From NCBI RefSeq assembly GCF_003841505.1, contig NZ_REGA01000028.1, forward strand, positions 1-33,269: 33,269 nucleotides of DNA, given 5' to 3'. How positions within the stretch are numbered: position 1 is the stretch's first letter; each line of letters opens with the position of its first letter. Shown one piece after another: positions 23,628 through 32,423 of this stretch. The notes below the pieces were generated by a model, which saw only the letters and a list, made by a program, of their open reading frames with translations, ran no database searches and was not told the origin of the DNA. The stretch is from Natrarchaeobius chitinivorans (GTDB lineage Archaea > Halobacteriota > Halobacteria > Halobacteriales > Natrialbaceae). The position numbers and the translations under genes are program-made.

Positions 23628-24566
23628 CTACCGCTTCAGCCGAACGACGGGCTCCCCGTCGTCGTCGGAGTCGAAGGCGACCAGGCCGTCGTCCTCGAGG
23701 TCCGCGAGCAACCCCTCGAGCCACTCGCGACCGTCCTCGCCGTCCGGCGCGTAATCGACGCGTATCCGGTGGCCCAGGGTATCCACCTCGAGTTCGTCGT
23801 ACTCGCGAAGCGTGGCGATCACGCGGCCGCGAAACTGTCGGCGGCTTCCCTCGAAACTCGGCTGCGTGGGGACGTCGGGTGCCGTGAAGTCGCCGCTTGC
23901 GTACGCCTGACACCACTCGCGCCAGGGACAGCCGGCCTCGTCACACCGGGGCGTCTGACCGCAGGCGACCCCGCCGAGTTCCATGATCGCGTTGTTCCAG
24001 ACGCGGGAGTGGCCGGCGGGCAGCAACTCGTTGGCAGCCGACTCGAACGCCGAGTCGTCGTCGGGAACGCCGAACGCCCGATAACAGACGCGTTTGACGT
24101 TCGTGTCGACGACCGCGTCGCCCTGGTTAAACGCGAAACTCGCCACCGCGTTCGCCGTGTAGGGACCGACGCCCATCAGCTCCTCGAGTTCCCCCGGCGT
24201 CTCGGGGAACTCGCCGTCGTACTCCGTCTCGATCTGCGTCGCGGCTTCGTGGAGGTACTTCGCCCGGTTGTTGTACCCGAGGCTGTGGCCCGTCCAGAAG
24301 CCGACGACGTCCGCCCGGTCCGCCGCCGCGAGTTCCGCCGTCGTCGGCCACCGCTCGAGAAACTCCTCCCAGGCCTCGACGACGCGGCCGAGCTGGGTCT
24401 GCTGGCTCATCACCTCGCTGACGAGGATCGCGTACGGATCGTCGGTGCGACGCCACGGGAACTCCCGGTGGTCGTCCTCGTACCACTCGATTAACGCCCT
24501 GCGAACGGACTCGAGATCCGCGTGGAGGTCCCACGTCCCGTCGGTCTCCTCGGCGTCGCCGGTCAT
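23628..24566 (-). CDS. mutY: A/G-specific adenine DNA glycosylase MutY
   Basis: This base-excision repair enzyme removes adenine mispaired with 8-oxoguanine. The 312-residue protein has catalytic Glu51 in SEVMSQQTQ, the helix-hairpin-helix MGVGPYTANAVA with Tyr136 at the position of the catalytic Tyr of bacillary MutY, and Asp154 in VVDTNVKRV. The iron-sulfur loop has Cys202, 208, 213 and 219, i.e. C-x5-C-x4-C-x5-C, which differs from the usual C-x6-C-x2-C-x5-C. The C-terminal ~85 residues are a small winged-helix-like domain instead of the full NUDIX-like 8-oxoG domain of bacterial MutY. Specificity for A opposite 8-oxoG is inferred from the family. It is divergent from the CitG-like gene. 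Confidence 0.93.
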   Translation of the reverse strand: MTGDAEETDGTWDLHADLESVRRALIEWYEDDHREFPWRRTDDPYAILVSEVMSQQTQLGRVVEAWEEFLERWPTTAELAAADRADVVGFWTGHSLGYNNRAKYLHEAATQIETEYDGEFPETPGELEELMGVGPYTANAVASFAFNQGDAVVDTNVKRVCYRAFGVPDDDSAFESAANELLPAGHSRVWNNAIMELGGVACGQTPRCDEAGCPWREWCQAYASGDFTAPDVPTQPSFEGSRRQFRGRVIATLREYDELEVDTLGHRIRVDYAPDGEDGREWLEGLLADLEDDGLVAFDSDDDGEPVVRLKR

Positions 24567-24642
24567 CGACGGTCGTTGGCAGGGCCGCCCTTTAGCCGTG
24601 GTGATTCCGAATCGCCGGCCCCCGGAGGTGAAATCCCGTACT

Positions 24643-24649
24643 CCTAAAC
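24643..24649 (+). promoter_or_regulatory. TATA box of the CitG-like/DUF447 operon
   Basis: CCTAAAC lies 24-30 nt before the ATG at 24673, consistent with a leaderless mRNA. Confidence 0.4.
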
Positions 24650-24672
24650 GCCCCGCCAACGCACCGACCCAC

Positions 24673-25524
24673 ATGCGACCGCCAGCACAGAACGCGGAAC
24701 TGGCACTCCTACTCGAGGTGGCGGGGACGCCCAAACCGGGAAACGTCGACCGGAAGCGGGACCTGCCGGAGCTTCGATTCGACCACTTCCTCGCCGGGGC
24801 CGTGGGCGCTCGAGACGGACTCGAGATGGCAGCCAACGGCGCGTCGGTCGGTCCCGCGTTCGAACGAGCCGTCGAGGGGATGGCGACACAGGGTGGAGAC
24901 AACACCCAGTTCGGGGCACTGTTGTTGCTCGTCCCGCTCGTTCGAGCCGCTCGAGAGGAGCTCTCACAGCCGATCGTCGAATCCGTCGTCGAGGGGACGA
25001 CCGTCGCCGACGCCGCGGCGTTCTACCGCGCGTTCGAGCACGTCGACGTCTTCGTCTCCGATCCGCCGGCGGGGATGGGCCCCCTCGACGTCCGCCGTGG
25101 GTCCGACGCGATTCCGGCGCTCGAAGAGCGGGGACTGACGCTTTTCGACGTCCTCGATGCGAGCGTCCCGGGCGACGACGTCGCCCGCGAGTGGACCCAC
25201 GGCTTCGAACGATCGTTTCTCGCGGCCGAACGGTTCGCCGACGCCGACGGATCCGCATCCGACCGGGCCGCCGCGGTCTTCCTCTCGTTGCTCGCGGAGC
25301 GACCCGACACGCTCGTCGCCACGAAACACGGTGACGCCGTCGCGCGCGAGGTTACCGACCGCGCCGCGGAACACCTCGAGCGTGATGCCCTCGAGACAGA
25401 CCCGGCGGCCGTCGACGCCTTCGCGGACGAACTCGTCGACCGCGGAGTCAACCCGGGGACGACGGCCGACGTTACCGCCGCCGGACTCTTCATCGCCCTC
25501 GAGCGCGAACTCCTCGACGTATGA
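24673..25524 (+). CDS. CitG-like triphosphoribosyl-dephospho-CoA synthase family protein
   Basis: The 283-residue all-helical protein has the family signature GTPKPGNVDR (residues ~18-27) and GGDNTQFGALLLL (~74-86), corresponding to the nucleotide/Mg contacts of CitG. In bacteria CitG joins ATP and dephospho-CoA to make the citrate lyase prosthetic-group precursor. No citrate lyase genes are present here, so a related transferase reaction in an archaeal cofactor pathway is more likely. The stop overlaps the start of the next gene (ATGA), showing translational coupling with the DUF447 gene, a pairing also known from other archaea. Confidence 0.85.
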   Translation: MRPPAQNAELALLLEVAGTPKPGNVDRKRDLPELRFDHFLAGAVGARDGLEMAANGASVGPAFERAVEGMATQGGDNTQFGALLLLVPLVRAAREELSQPIVESVVEGTTVADAAAFYRAFEHVDVFVSDPPAGMGPLDVRRGSDAIPALEERGLTLFDVLDASVPGDDVAREWTHGFERSFLAAERFADADGSASDRAAAVFLSLLAERPDTLVATKHGDAVAREVTDRAAEHLERDALETDPAAVDAFADELVDRGVNPGTTADVTAAGLFIALERELLDV

Positions 25525-26141
25525 CCGACGCGAGCGACGATCCGGACGGTCAAACGAGCACGCGAGACGACGACGCGGTTTCCGAGTGGCCCGTTTCGCT
25601 GTCGGGCGTCACCGAATCCGTCGTCACCACGCTCGGCCCGAACGGCCGGTGGAACGCCGCGGCGCTCGGCGTGTTCGCGACCGACCCCGTCACAGCCCGG
25701 ACCTGGGGGAACACCCGGACCCGACGAAACTTCCATCGCCAGGGGGAAGGATACGTCCAGTTCGTCGACGACCCCGTCGTCTTCGTCGACGCCGCACTGT
25801 CGATTTCCGAGGGAGACGACCCGATCCTCGAGAGCGCAAGCGCCTGGGTCCGCGTCACCGTCGACCGAATCGAGTCGGGGACCGAGGACGGAACCGAGTG
25901 GGAAGAGTGGACGCTCGAGCCGACCGAATCCGAAATCGTCACTGAGCGCGTTCCGACGATCGATCGCGGTTTCAACGCCGTCGTCGAGGCGACGGTCGCC
26001 GCCTCCCGTCTCGACGTCGACGGCTACGACGAGACGGCGCTTCGGCAGCGACTCGAGTGGTGTGGATCGGTCGTCGAGCGCGCGGGGAGCGACCGCGAAC
26101 AGGTCGCACTCGAGCGCGTGCGCGAGCACTCCCCGTGGTAA
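25521..26141 (+). CDS. DUF447 family protein
   Basis: The 206-residue soluble protein matches DUF447, a split-barrel flavin-reductase-like family common in archaea. Recognisable parts are a beta-rich start (TESVVTTLGPNGRWNAAALGVF), the middle TWGNTRTRRNFHRQGEGYVQFVDDP, and the C-terminal VPTIDRGFNAVVEATVAASRLD with a helical end. It starts within the last codon of the CitG-like gene (4-nt ATGA overlap). The pairing suggests both act in one cofactor-related pathway. FMN binding is plausible from the fold but not shown. Confidence 0.85.
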   Translation: MTDASDDPDGQTSTRDDDAVSEWPVSLSGVTESVVTTLGPNGRWNAAALGVFATDPVTARTWGNTRTRRNFHRQGEGYVQFVDDPVVFVDAALSISEGDDPILESASAWVRVTVDRIESGTEDGTEWEEWTLEPTESEIVTERVPTIDRGFNAVVEATVAASRLDVDGYDETALRQRLEWCGSVVERAGSDREQVALERVREHSPW

Positions 26142-26226
26142 CGAACGGAGCACCGAGACTCGTGGTACCGAACGGGTCATCGTCGTGACAAACGGGCTCC
26201 CGTCGGGCACCGTCGTAACGAACGGG
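26134..26226 (+). repeat. Four imperfect 16-bp repeats before the 26306 gene
   Basis: Units at 26134, 26161, 26181 and 26211 follow CGT(G/C)GTAACGAACGGG: CGTGGTAACGAACGGA, CGTGGTACCGAACGGG, CGTCGTGACAAACGGG, CGTCGTAACGAACGGG. The first overlaps the stop codon of the DUF447 gene. They could be a degenerated repeat or protein-binding sites upstream of the next promoter. Confidence 0.65.
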
Positions 26227-26272
26227 AAACGGTCTGCGATAGCGGGAACGCTCCGCGGACGACGCGAGAGAC

Positions 26273-26280
26273 TTTTTAAG
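26273..26280 (+). promoter_or_regulatory. TATA box of the 26306 gene
   Basis: TTTTTAAG lies 26-33 nt before the ATG at 26306. It is a strong archaeal TATA element implying a leaderless mRNA. Confidence 0.7.
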
Positions 26281-26305
26281 GGATAGCGCGGCCAGTACCG
26301 GCTAC

Positions 26306-27292
26306 ATGGTACTTCACTTCGGGAAGGCAACAGGTATATTCGTCCGGACGATGCCGTTCGTTCTCCTCCGAATGGGCGTCGGCATCCTCCTCGGGGTCGT
26401 TTCGATCCTCTACTTCGGAATCGTCCTCTGGCTCGGCTTCCGACTCCTCGAGGCCGGATCGATCTCCGGACCGATCGCTGGAATCGGACTGTTGCTCTCC
26501 GTCGGAGTGTTCGTCGCCGCCTGGCGACTGTTCAGTAGATACGTGCTGTATCTGGTCAAAGCTGGGCATATCGCGGTCATCGCCCACGCGGTCGAGACGG
26601 GCGAGGTTCCGTCCGATCAGCTTCGGTTCGGCAAAGACCGAGTCGCCGAGCACTTCGCCGAAGCGAGTGTGCTCTTCGCCGTCGATCAGGCGATCAAAAC
26701 GGTCATCAAGCAGTTCAACGACGGCGTCGTCTCGCTCGCGAACATCGCCTCGGTCGTCCCCGCGCTCCGGACGGTGATCAAGCTGATCGGGAAAGCCATC
26801 GCAATCGCCTCCTCGTATATCGACGAGGCGATCATCGCCTACATGTTCATCAACCCGGAGAAAAACGCCTGGACCGCGGCCAGAGACGGCGTCGTCCTCT
26901 ACGGGAAAAACTGGAAGCCGGTCCTCGGCTCTACCCTGGCTATCGTGATCGGGATGTACGTCGCAGGCTTCGCCCTCCTGCTCGTCCTTTCCCCCGTGGC
27001 GAACGTGCTCAGCGGCCTCTCCTCGACCCTCGAGGTAGCCAGCTGGGCGGTCCTCGTCGGGCTCTTTCTCACCGTCTACGTTGGCTTTCTCAAACCCTGG
27101 GTGAAGACTGTCGTCATCACGACGTTTCTCGTCGAATCTCGAGATACGACCCCCGATAGCGCGACCGTCGACCGAATCTCCGAGCGCTCAGAGAAGTTCA
27201 CGGAACTCGTCTCCAAAGCGGACGAGACGACCGCGGACGACCAGCCTCGAGAGCCCGATCCGAAACCGGTCTCTGGTGCAAGCGGACGGTAG
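26306..27292 (+). CDS. Haloarchaeal polytopic membrane protein
   Basis: The protein has 328 residues. Hydrophobic segments lie at about 14-40, 50-75, 135-165 (weaker), 205-235 and 240-265. A hydrophilic cytoplasmic region ([22 protein letters not shown]) lies between the second and third. The C-terminal 60 residues are charged and disordered. The stretch [23 protein letters not shown] resembles a haloarchaeal family I have seen annotated only as conserved membrane protein. No transport or catalytic motif is visible. The start is supported by a TATA box 26-33 nt upstream. Confidence 0.75.
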   Translation: MVLHFGKATGIFVRTMPFVLLRMGVGILLGVVSILYFGIVLWLGFRLLEAGSISGPIAGIGLLLSVGVFVAAWRLFSRYVLYLVKAGHIAVIAHAVETGEVPSDQLRFGKDRVAEHFAEASVLFAVDQAIKTVIKQFNDGVVSLANIASVVPALRTVIKLIGKAIAIASSYIDEAIIAYMFINPEKNAWTAARDGVVLYGKNWKPVLGSTLAIVIGMYVAGFALLLVLSPVANVLSGLSSTLEVASWAVLVGLFLTVYVGFLKPWVKTVVITTFLVESRDTTPDSATVDRISERSEKFTELVSKADETTADDQPREPDPKPVSGASGR

Positions 27293-27340
27293 CGATCAAG
27301 CTTGATCGATCGAGTCGTCGTCCGGGGCAAGAGAAAGGGA

Positions 27341-27345
27341 TTAAG
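27341..27345 (+). promoter_or_regulatory. TATA box of rps17e
   Basis: TTAAG in GGATTAAGAG lies 25-29 nt before the ATG at 27370, consistent with leaderless transcription. Confidence 0.55.
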
Positions 27346-27369
27346 AGCCTCTGGACGGAACCTTCCCTC

Positions 27370-27561
27370 ATGGCAATCAAACCGGCCTACGTCAAGAAGA
27401 CCGGGAACCTCCTCCTGGAGCGGTACCCGGACGCGTTCACGACCGACTTCGAACAGAACAAAGACAGCGTCGATAAACTCACCAACGTCGAGTCCAAAGG
27501 CGTTCGAAACCGTATCGCCGGCTACGTTACCCGGAAGAAAAGCGCACAGGTTCCAGCGTAA
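27370..27561 (+). CDS. rps17e: 30S ribosomal protein S17e
   Basis: The 63-residue protein is the archaeal/eukaryotic-type small-subunit protein S17e. It starts [20 protein letters not shown] and contains the conserved DFEQNK and [12 protein letters not shown] segments. Length and sequence match the archaeal short form. It stands alone with its own TATA box. Confidence 0.96.
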   Translation: MAIKPAYVKKTGNLLLERYPDAFTTDFEQNKDSVDKLTNVESKGVRNRIAGYVTRKKSAQVPA

Positions 27562-27642
27562 TTTTGACTGTCGATCCCCGAGTTCGACGACTCCGAGCCG
27601 CTGCACTCGAGTTCGCTAGCGAGGACGAAGCGAGAACCGCGC

Positions 27643-27900
27643 TTAGTGGTCGAATCCGGGTTCCATGTAGACCGCCGCGATGAGGGCGACGATAGCGAGG
27701 AATATCGCCAGCATGAACCCTGCCATACCGTTGATGAGATTCATCTCCGTGCCGACGACGAACAGTTGCTCACCCTGGTAACCGGTCCAGGCGAAGACGA
27801 GGGCGACGAGGACGCTAATTCCCGCTAGCGCAGCCGCTCCGATACTGAACCGGGAGTCGAGCAGTCCGGAATCGGCCTGATTCGACGCGGTACTCGTCAT
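27643..27900 (-). CDS. Small two-helix membrane protein
   Basis: The protein has 85 residues. An N-terminal polar segment of ~20 residues is followed by a membrane helix (IGAAALAGISVLVALVFAWTG), a short outer loop with GEQLFVVGTEMN, and a second helix (GMAGFMLAIFLAIVALIAAVY) ending MEPGFDH. Unknown function. The ATG at 27900 is chosen over a start at 27954 because the extra residues add nothing recognisable. It is divergent from asd. Confidence 0.6.
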   Translation of the reverse strand: MTSTASNQADSGLLDSRFSIGAAALAGISVLVALVFAWTGYQGEQLFVVGTEMNLINGMAGFMLAIFLAIVALIAAVYMEPGFDH

Positions 27901-28142
27901 CGACCCCACCCCGACCGACCAGTGGCCTTCGTCGATCGGAGATCGGTCGCCCACGAATCACGTTCGACGGGAACTGCGTGCTGGTGCATCGTTCTGTAGG
28001 TCCCACTCCGTTTTCTTAATCTCTTCTATACACGCCGGTCTCGACCGATAGCGCCGACGACGTGTAGCGTCGGTATCGAAAGTCGACGGTGCATCGACGC
28101 AAACCCAAACGGTTTTGCGGGCCCGTCTCCGAATGGCGGAAA

Positions 28143-29177
28143 ATGGCAGTACGAGCAGGCATACTCGGCGCAACCGGTGCCGTCGGTCAACGACTGATTC
28201 AGCTTCTCGAGCCCCACCCGGAGTTCGAGATCACCGCCCTGACCGCGAGCGACGCAAGCGCCGGCAAAACCTACAAACAGGCCGCAAAGTGGCGAGTAGA
28301 CAGCCCCATTCCCGACGACGTCGCGGAGATGACCGTCTCGGCCACCGATCCCGACGCCGTTCCGGACGACGTCGATCTCCTCTTCTCGTCACTCCCCTCG
28401 AGCGTCGGTGAAGCGGTCGAACCGACGTTCTGTGAGGCGGGCTACGTCGTCTCGTCGAACTCCTCGAACAGCCGGATGGCCGACGACGTCCCGCTGGTCA
28501 TTCCGGAAGTCAACGCCGAGCACATCGACCTGCTCGAGGTCCAGCGCGACGAACGAGGCTGGGACGGTGCGCTGGTCAAAAACCCCAACTGTTCGACGAT
28601 CACGTTCGTTCCCACGCTCGCCGCTCTCGCTGAGTTCGGGCTCGAAAGCGTTCACGTCGCGACCCTGCAAGCGGTTTCGGGTGCGGGCTACGACGGCGTC
28701 ACCTCGATGGAGATCATCGACAACGCCGTTCCCCACATCGGCAGCGAGGAGGAGAAACTCGAGACCGAGTCCCGAAAGCTCCTGGGCACGTTCGACGGCG
28801 CGTCTCTCTCCCACGACGACGTCGAAGTCGCCGCCTCCTGTAATCGAATCCCGACGATCGACGGCCACCTCGAGAACGTCTGGATCGAAACCGAATCGGA
28901 GCTGACGGTCGAAGACGCGAAAGCGGCGATGCGGGACTACCCCTCGCTTTCCCTGCGTTCCTCGCCCGACCAGCTCATCCACGTCTTCGACGAACCCGAC
29001 CGACCACAGCCGCGGATGGACCGAACGCTCGGCGACGGAATGGCCATCGCCGCCGGCGGACTCCGCGAATCGACGTTCGGGCTCCAGTACAACTGTCTCG
29101 CACACAACACCATCCGCGGCGCAGCCGGTGCGAGCGTGTTGAACGGCGAACTGTTGCTCGAGAACGGCTACCTCTAG
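28143..29177 (+). CDS. asd: Aspartate-semialdehyde dehydrogenase
   Basis: This enzyme reduces beta-aspartyl phosphate to aspartate semialdehyde with NADPH, the branch point to lysine, threonine, methionine and isoleucine. The 344-residue protein has the Rossmann loop [13 protein letters not shown] (6-18), SSLPSS near 82-87, and the catalytic Cys150 in KNPNCST. The C-terminal [13 protein letters not shown] is typical of the archaeal/fungal branch. The ATG at 28143 places the Rossmann loop at the usual distance from the N-terminus. Confidence 0.95.
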   Translation: MAVRAGILGATGAVGQRLIQLLEPHPEFEITALTASDASAGKTYKQAAKWRVDSPIPDDVAEMTVSATDPDAVPDDVDLLFSSLPSSVGEAVEPTFCEAGYVVSSNSSNSRMADDVPLVIPEVNAEHIDLLEVQRDERGWDGALVKNPNCSTITFVPTLAALAEFGLESVHVATLQAVSGAGYDGVTSMEIIDNAVPHIGSEEEKLETESRKLLGTFDGASLSHDDVEVAASCNRIPTIDGHLENVWIETESELTVEDAKAAMRDYPSLSLRSSPDQLIHVFDEPDRPQPRMDRTLGDGMAIAAGGLRESTFGLQYNCLAHNTIRGAAGASVLNGELLLENGYL

Positions 29178-29275
29178 GACCGTTCCGACCGTCCTATTTC
29201 TTCACTGAACAATAGAACCCGAGTCAGTGACGGCTCGACCGTGCAGTCGACCCCGGAAACCGAGGTCGTCCGAAT

Positions 29276-29710
29276 TCACTCCGACGTCGTCCGTGGGAGC
29301 GCGACGACCGGAACGGAGGCCTCCTTGATCATCCGCCTCGCGACGTTCCCGGTGAGCAGTTCCATCAGGCGGTTACCCTCTCGCGGATTGAAAACGACCG
29401 CATCGGCATCCTCCTCTCGCGCTGCGTCGAAAATCGTCTCGACGACGTCGGTTCCGTACAGCGTGTCCGTCTCGACGGTCGCGGGCGATCCCTCGAGGCT
29501 CTCGCGGGCCCGCTCGAATATCTCTTCGGCGTACTCCTCGCGCTGGCCCATCGGTGCCTTGTCGATCCCGCCCCCGGCTTTCTCGATGACGTTGACGACG
29601 ACGACCGTACTCGTCGACGTGAGATAGGGAACGAGCGATCCGGTCGTTCGTGCGCCGTCGTCCGGATCTGCGACCGGGACGATCACCGTTCCGTCGAATT
29701 TGAGCGTCAT
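29276..29710 (-). CDS. Universal stress protein (Usp) family protein
   Basis: The 144-residue single-domain Usp has the N-terminal strand VIVPVADPDDGART, then VVVVNVIEK, and the C-terminal PREGNRLMELLTGNVARRMIK followed by ASVPVVALP. The ATP-binding version has G-x2-G-x9-G-S/T; here PREGN...LTGNVAR departs from it, so nucleotide binding is uncertain. It is cytoplasmic, probably a dimer. Confidence 0.88.
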   Translation of the reverse strand: MTLKFDGTVIVPVADPDDGARTTGSLVPYLTSTSTVVVVNVIEKAGGGIDKAPMGQREEYAEEIFERARESLEGSPATVETDTLYGTDVVETIFDAAREEDADAVVFNPREGNRLMELLTGNVARRMIKEASVPVVALPRTTSE

Positions 29711-29880
29711 CGTCCTCCCCTCGTTTTCGAATGTCGAACCGGTCGACAGTGCGTTCCGTCCGAATCAGCTACGGTCGCTGCTGTGCGTTCCATACACGGA
29801 ATTCGACACAGCGAGTGAAAAAGATGTACTGCATACGCTCGACGACAACCCGATCGACGCTTCGGACCGGATGAGTTCGA

Positions 29881-30879
29881 TCAGGGAAGCACCTGGTTCT
29901 CGAGTTCCCGGTTCGATTCCTCCGCGTCGAATCGGTCGACGTTCTCGGCGACGATGTCCGCCAGTCGCTCGTAGTATTCGGGGGTGTGACCGGCATTGTG
30001 CGGCGTAATTTGGACGTTCTCGAAGTTCCACAGTGGGTGATCCGCCGGCAACGGTTCCGGATCGGTGACGTCCAGTGACGCCCCGCGGATCCAGCCGGAG
30101 TGAAGCGCCTCGACCAGGGCATCGGTGTCGACGACCGGGCCGCGTGCGACGTTGACGATCGTCGCGTCCGGATCGAGCGTCAGCAGGGCCTCGCGATCGA
30201 CGAGTCCACGCGTGGCGTCCGTGAGCGGACACGCCAGCACCAGATACTCCGTCCGGGCGAGTGCCTCGTGAAACGCGTCCCCGTCGAATCCGATCACCTC
30301 GTCCGCCGGCCCACCGCTCTCCGGAGAGTACCGCACGCCGATCGTCTCGACGTCGAACGGCTCGAGCCGATCACAGACCGCGCGACCGATTGCGCCGAGC
30401 CCGACGACGGTGACGGTCGAACCCCGTAACTCGTGGGCCTGGTAGTGACGCCACTCCCGCCGACGTTGTCTGCGTGCTCCGACGTGGAACCGCCTGGTGA
30501 ACCGAAGTATCGCACCGAGGACGTGCTCGCCGATGTTCGGGCCGTGAACGCCCGACGCGTTCGTCACCGCGACGTCGCGTTCCTCGAGTCGGTCCAGCGG
30601 GAGGTGACCCGTTCCGGCGTAGGCGCACGCGAACACCTCGAGATCGTCGGCGACCTCGAGGAGGTCCTCGGAAAGCGTCATTCCCGTGACGAACGCTACA
30701 TCCCCGATCCGCTCGCGCTCGTCGGCCGGCGTGCGCGCGAGCCGGACGCGTCGATCCGGCAATCGGTCGCGAAGGGCGTCGACGTACCCCTCGACTGGCA
30801 TTCCGTGGGTCCCCCGCCGGAGGACCAGTACGTCCGTCCCGTCGCTATCAGAACCACGACCGGCGTCGAGTTCCGTCAT
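29881..30879 (-). CDS. D-isomer-specific 2-hydroxyacid dehydrogenase
   Basis: The 332-residue cytoplasmic oxidoreductase interconverts 2-oxoacids and D-2-hydroxyacids. The NAD(P) fold has GLGAIGRAV, followed after the second strand by GVRYSPES where an NAD-preferring enzyme would have an Asp; the Arg suggests NADPH preference, as known for the Haloferax enzyme. The catalytic trio is the Arg in NVARGPVVDT, the Glu in DPEPLPADHPLW and the His in ITPHNAGH. Its substrate is not evident. It is divergent from the flavoprotein gene at 31000. Confidence 0.93.
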   Translation of the reverse strand: MTELDAGRGSDSDGTDVLVLRRGTHGMPVEGYVDALRDRLPDRRVRLARTPADERERIGDVAFVTGMTLSEDLLEVADDLEVFACAYAGTGHLPLDRLEERDVAVTNASGVHGPNIGEHVLGAILRFTRRFHVGARRQRRREWRHYQAHELRGSTVTVVGLGAIGRAVCDRLEPFDVETIGVRYSPESGGPADEVIGFDGDAFHEALARTEYLVLACPLTDATRGLVDREALLTLDPDATIVNVARGPVVDTDALVEALHSGWIRGASLDVTDPEPLPADHPLWNFENVQITPHNAGHTPEYYERLADIVAENVDRFDAEESNRELENQVLP

Positions 30880-30968
30880 GGTCGTTCACTCGAACCGGTA
30901 GATCAAAAGCGTTCGTCCCGGCGAATCGCAGTGACGACGTCCTCCATCTCGACACGAATTTCATGCGG

Positions 30969-30976
30969 TTTAATAC
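30969..30976 (+). promoter_or_regulatory. TATA box of the geranylgeranyl-reductase-family gene
   Basis: TTTAATAC lies 24-31 nt before the ATG at 31000. The GGAG at 30995 is too close to the ATG to serve as a ribosome site, so a leaderless mRNA is likely. Confidence 0.65.
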
Positions 30977-30999
30977 GGGTGACTGAGTGTTCACGGAGT

Positions 31000-32391
31000 A
31001 TGGAACGCGTTGACGTCGCGATCGTCGGCGGCGGACCCGCTGGGGCCTGCGCGGCCGAACAGGCTAGCTCCCACGGTGCCGAGACGGTCCTCTTCGAGCA
31101 AGGTGTCCCGCGGGAAGACCGCGACGAACTGGGGCCGGATTCGACCGACGCTGCCGGTATGCTCGACTACTGGATCGACATCATGGACTTCGACTATCGG
31201 GAGATACCCGACGAAGTCATCCACCGCGAACTCGAGGGAACCGAGTTCATCGGCCCGGACAGCCGCGTCGAAATGACGACGACGGGCATCGAGGCGCGCT
31301 ATCCGAAGTTCGGATACACGTTTCACCGCGCCCGGATGGACGACTGGCTCTACGAACGAGCCGCCGACGCCGGGGCCGACCTCCGTGTCGGGACCGCCGT
31401 AACGGACCTCGAGACGGACCTCCGGTCCTCGAGTCCGAAGGGGCCGACCCACACGCTTACGCTCTCGAACGGTGACCAGCTCGAGGCACAGTACGTCGTC
31501 CTCGCCGACGGCCCCCAGCGCCGGGTCACACTCGAGGCGCTCGACCAGTTTACGCCCCCAGGACGAAGCGTCTCCGATCACCTCTCGCCGCCGTCGGCAA
31601 ACCACATCGCCTACCAGGAGTACCGAGAATTTCCCGCGGAACTGTTCGAGGAGTTCGAAGACCGCCTCAAGTTCTGGTGGGGGTACATGCCCGGTGAAAC
31701 CGCCTACCCGTGGATCTTCCCCAACGACGGCACGGTCGCCCGCGTCGGACTGACCATGCCGATCGGCATGCAACTCGAAGACGTCGACAACCCCGGTTCG
31801 TACAAACTGCTCGAACCGACCGACGAGACGATCCCGTCGGGTTCGGAGTACATCTCTCGTCTGCTCGAACTCGAGTACGGCGACGAGTACGACGTCGAAA
31901 CGGAGATTCCGATCGTCGAAGACCGCGGCAAATCGAAGGGAACGGAGACGTATCCGATCTCCTCGACGCGACCGATCGACTCCCCCGTCGGCGCGAACAT
32001 CGCCGTCGCCGGCGGCGCGATGGGAACCACCTCGGCGTTTCACGAGGGCGGGTACCACGTCGCCGTTCGAACCGGAAAGATCGCCGGTCGACTCGCCGCC
32101 ACCGACTCGCTGGAAAGTTACAACGAGATCTGGAAACGCGCGATCGGCGACGAAATCCTTCGAAACGTCGCGTTCGCGGACATCGTCGCCGACTACGAAC
32201 CCGACGACTGGGACTGGGCGTTCGACGTCGTAAACGACATGCAAGGAAACTCCTCCGACAACGCCTTGATCTCCAGACGCTACTCCGCCGGCCTCGACGC
32301 GACGAAGATCGTCGCCGCCTACAAACGCCGGAAGTTCAACTACCGCGACGGCCGATACGTCCAACTCGTCGAGGACGACTACTTCTACTGA
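31000..32391 (+). CDS. Geranylgeranyl reductase-family FAD-dependent oxidoreductase
   Basis: The 463-residue flavoprotein starts MERVDVAIVGGGPAGACAAE, the GxGxxG FAD-binding motif. It has the second FAD segment VLADGPQRR, the family motif Y-x-W-x-F-P as YPWIFPN, and a C-terminal FAD loop, GGAMGTTSAFHEGGYHVA. Relatives saturate the isoprenoid chains of archaeal membrane lipids or of quinones. It is longer than typical archaeal digeranylgeranylglycerophospholipid reductases (~400-410 aa) and has an extra C-terminal region rich in Tyr and Asp, so the precise substrate is open. The start is set by the TATA box at 30969. Confidence 0.85.
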   Translation: MERVDVAIVGGGPAGACAAEQASSHGAETVLFEQGVPREDRDELGPDSTDAAGMLDYWIDIMDFDYREIPDEVIHRELEGTEFIGPDSRVEMTTTGIEARYPKFGYTFHRARMDDWLYERAADAGADLRVGTAVTDLETDLRSSSPKGPTHTLTLSNGDQLEAQYVVLADGPQRRVTLEALDQFTPPGRSVSDHLSPPSANHIAYQEYREFPAELFEEFEDRLKFWWGYMPGETAYPWIFPNDGTVARVGLTMPIGMQLEDVDNPGSYKLLEPTDETIPSGSEYISRLLELEYGDEYDVETEIPIVEDRGKSKGTETYPISSTRPIDSPVGANIAVAGGAMGTTSAFHEGGYHVAVRTGKIAGRLAATDSLESYNEIWKRAIGDEILRNVAFADIVADYEPDDWDWAFDVVNDMQGNSSDNALISRRYSAGLDATKIVAAYKRRKFNYRDGRYVQLVEDDYFY

Positions 32392-32423
32392 AAGCGTTAA
32401 ACGGTCGGCCCTTCTACTGAAAC

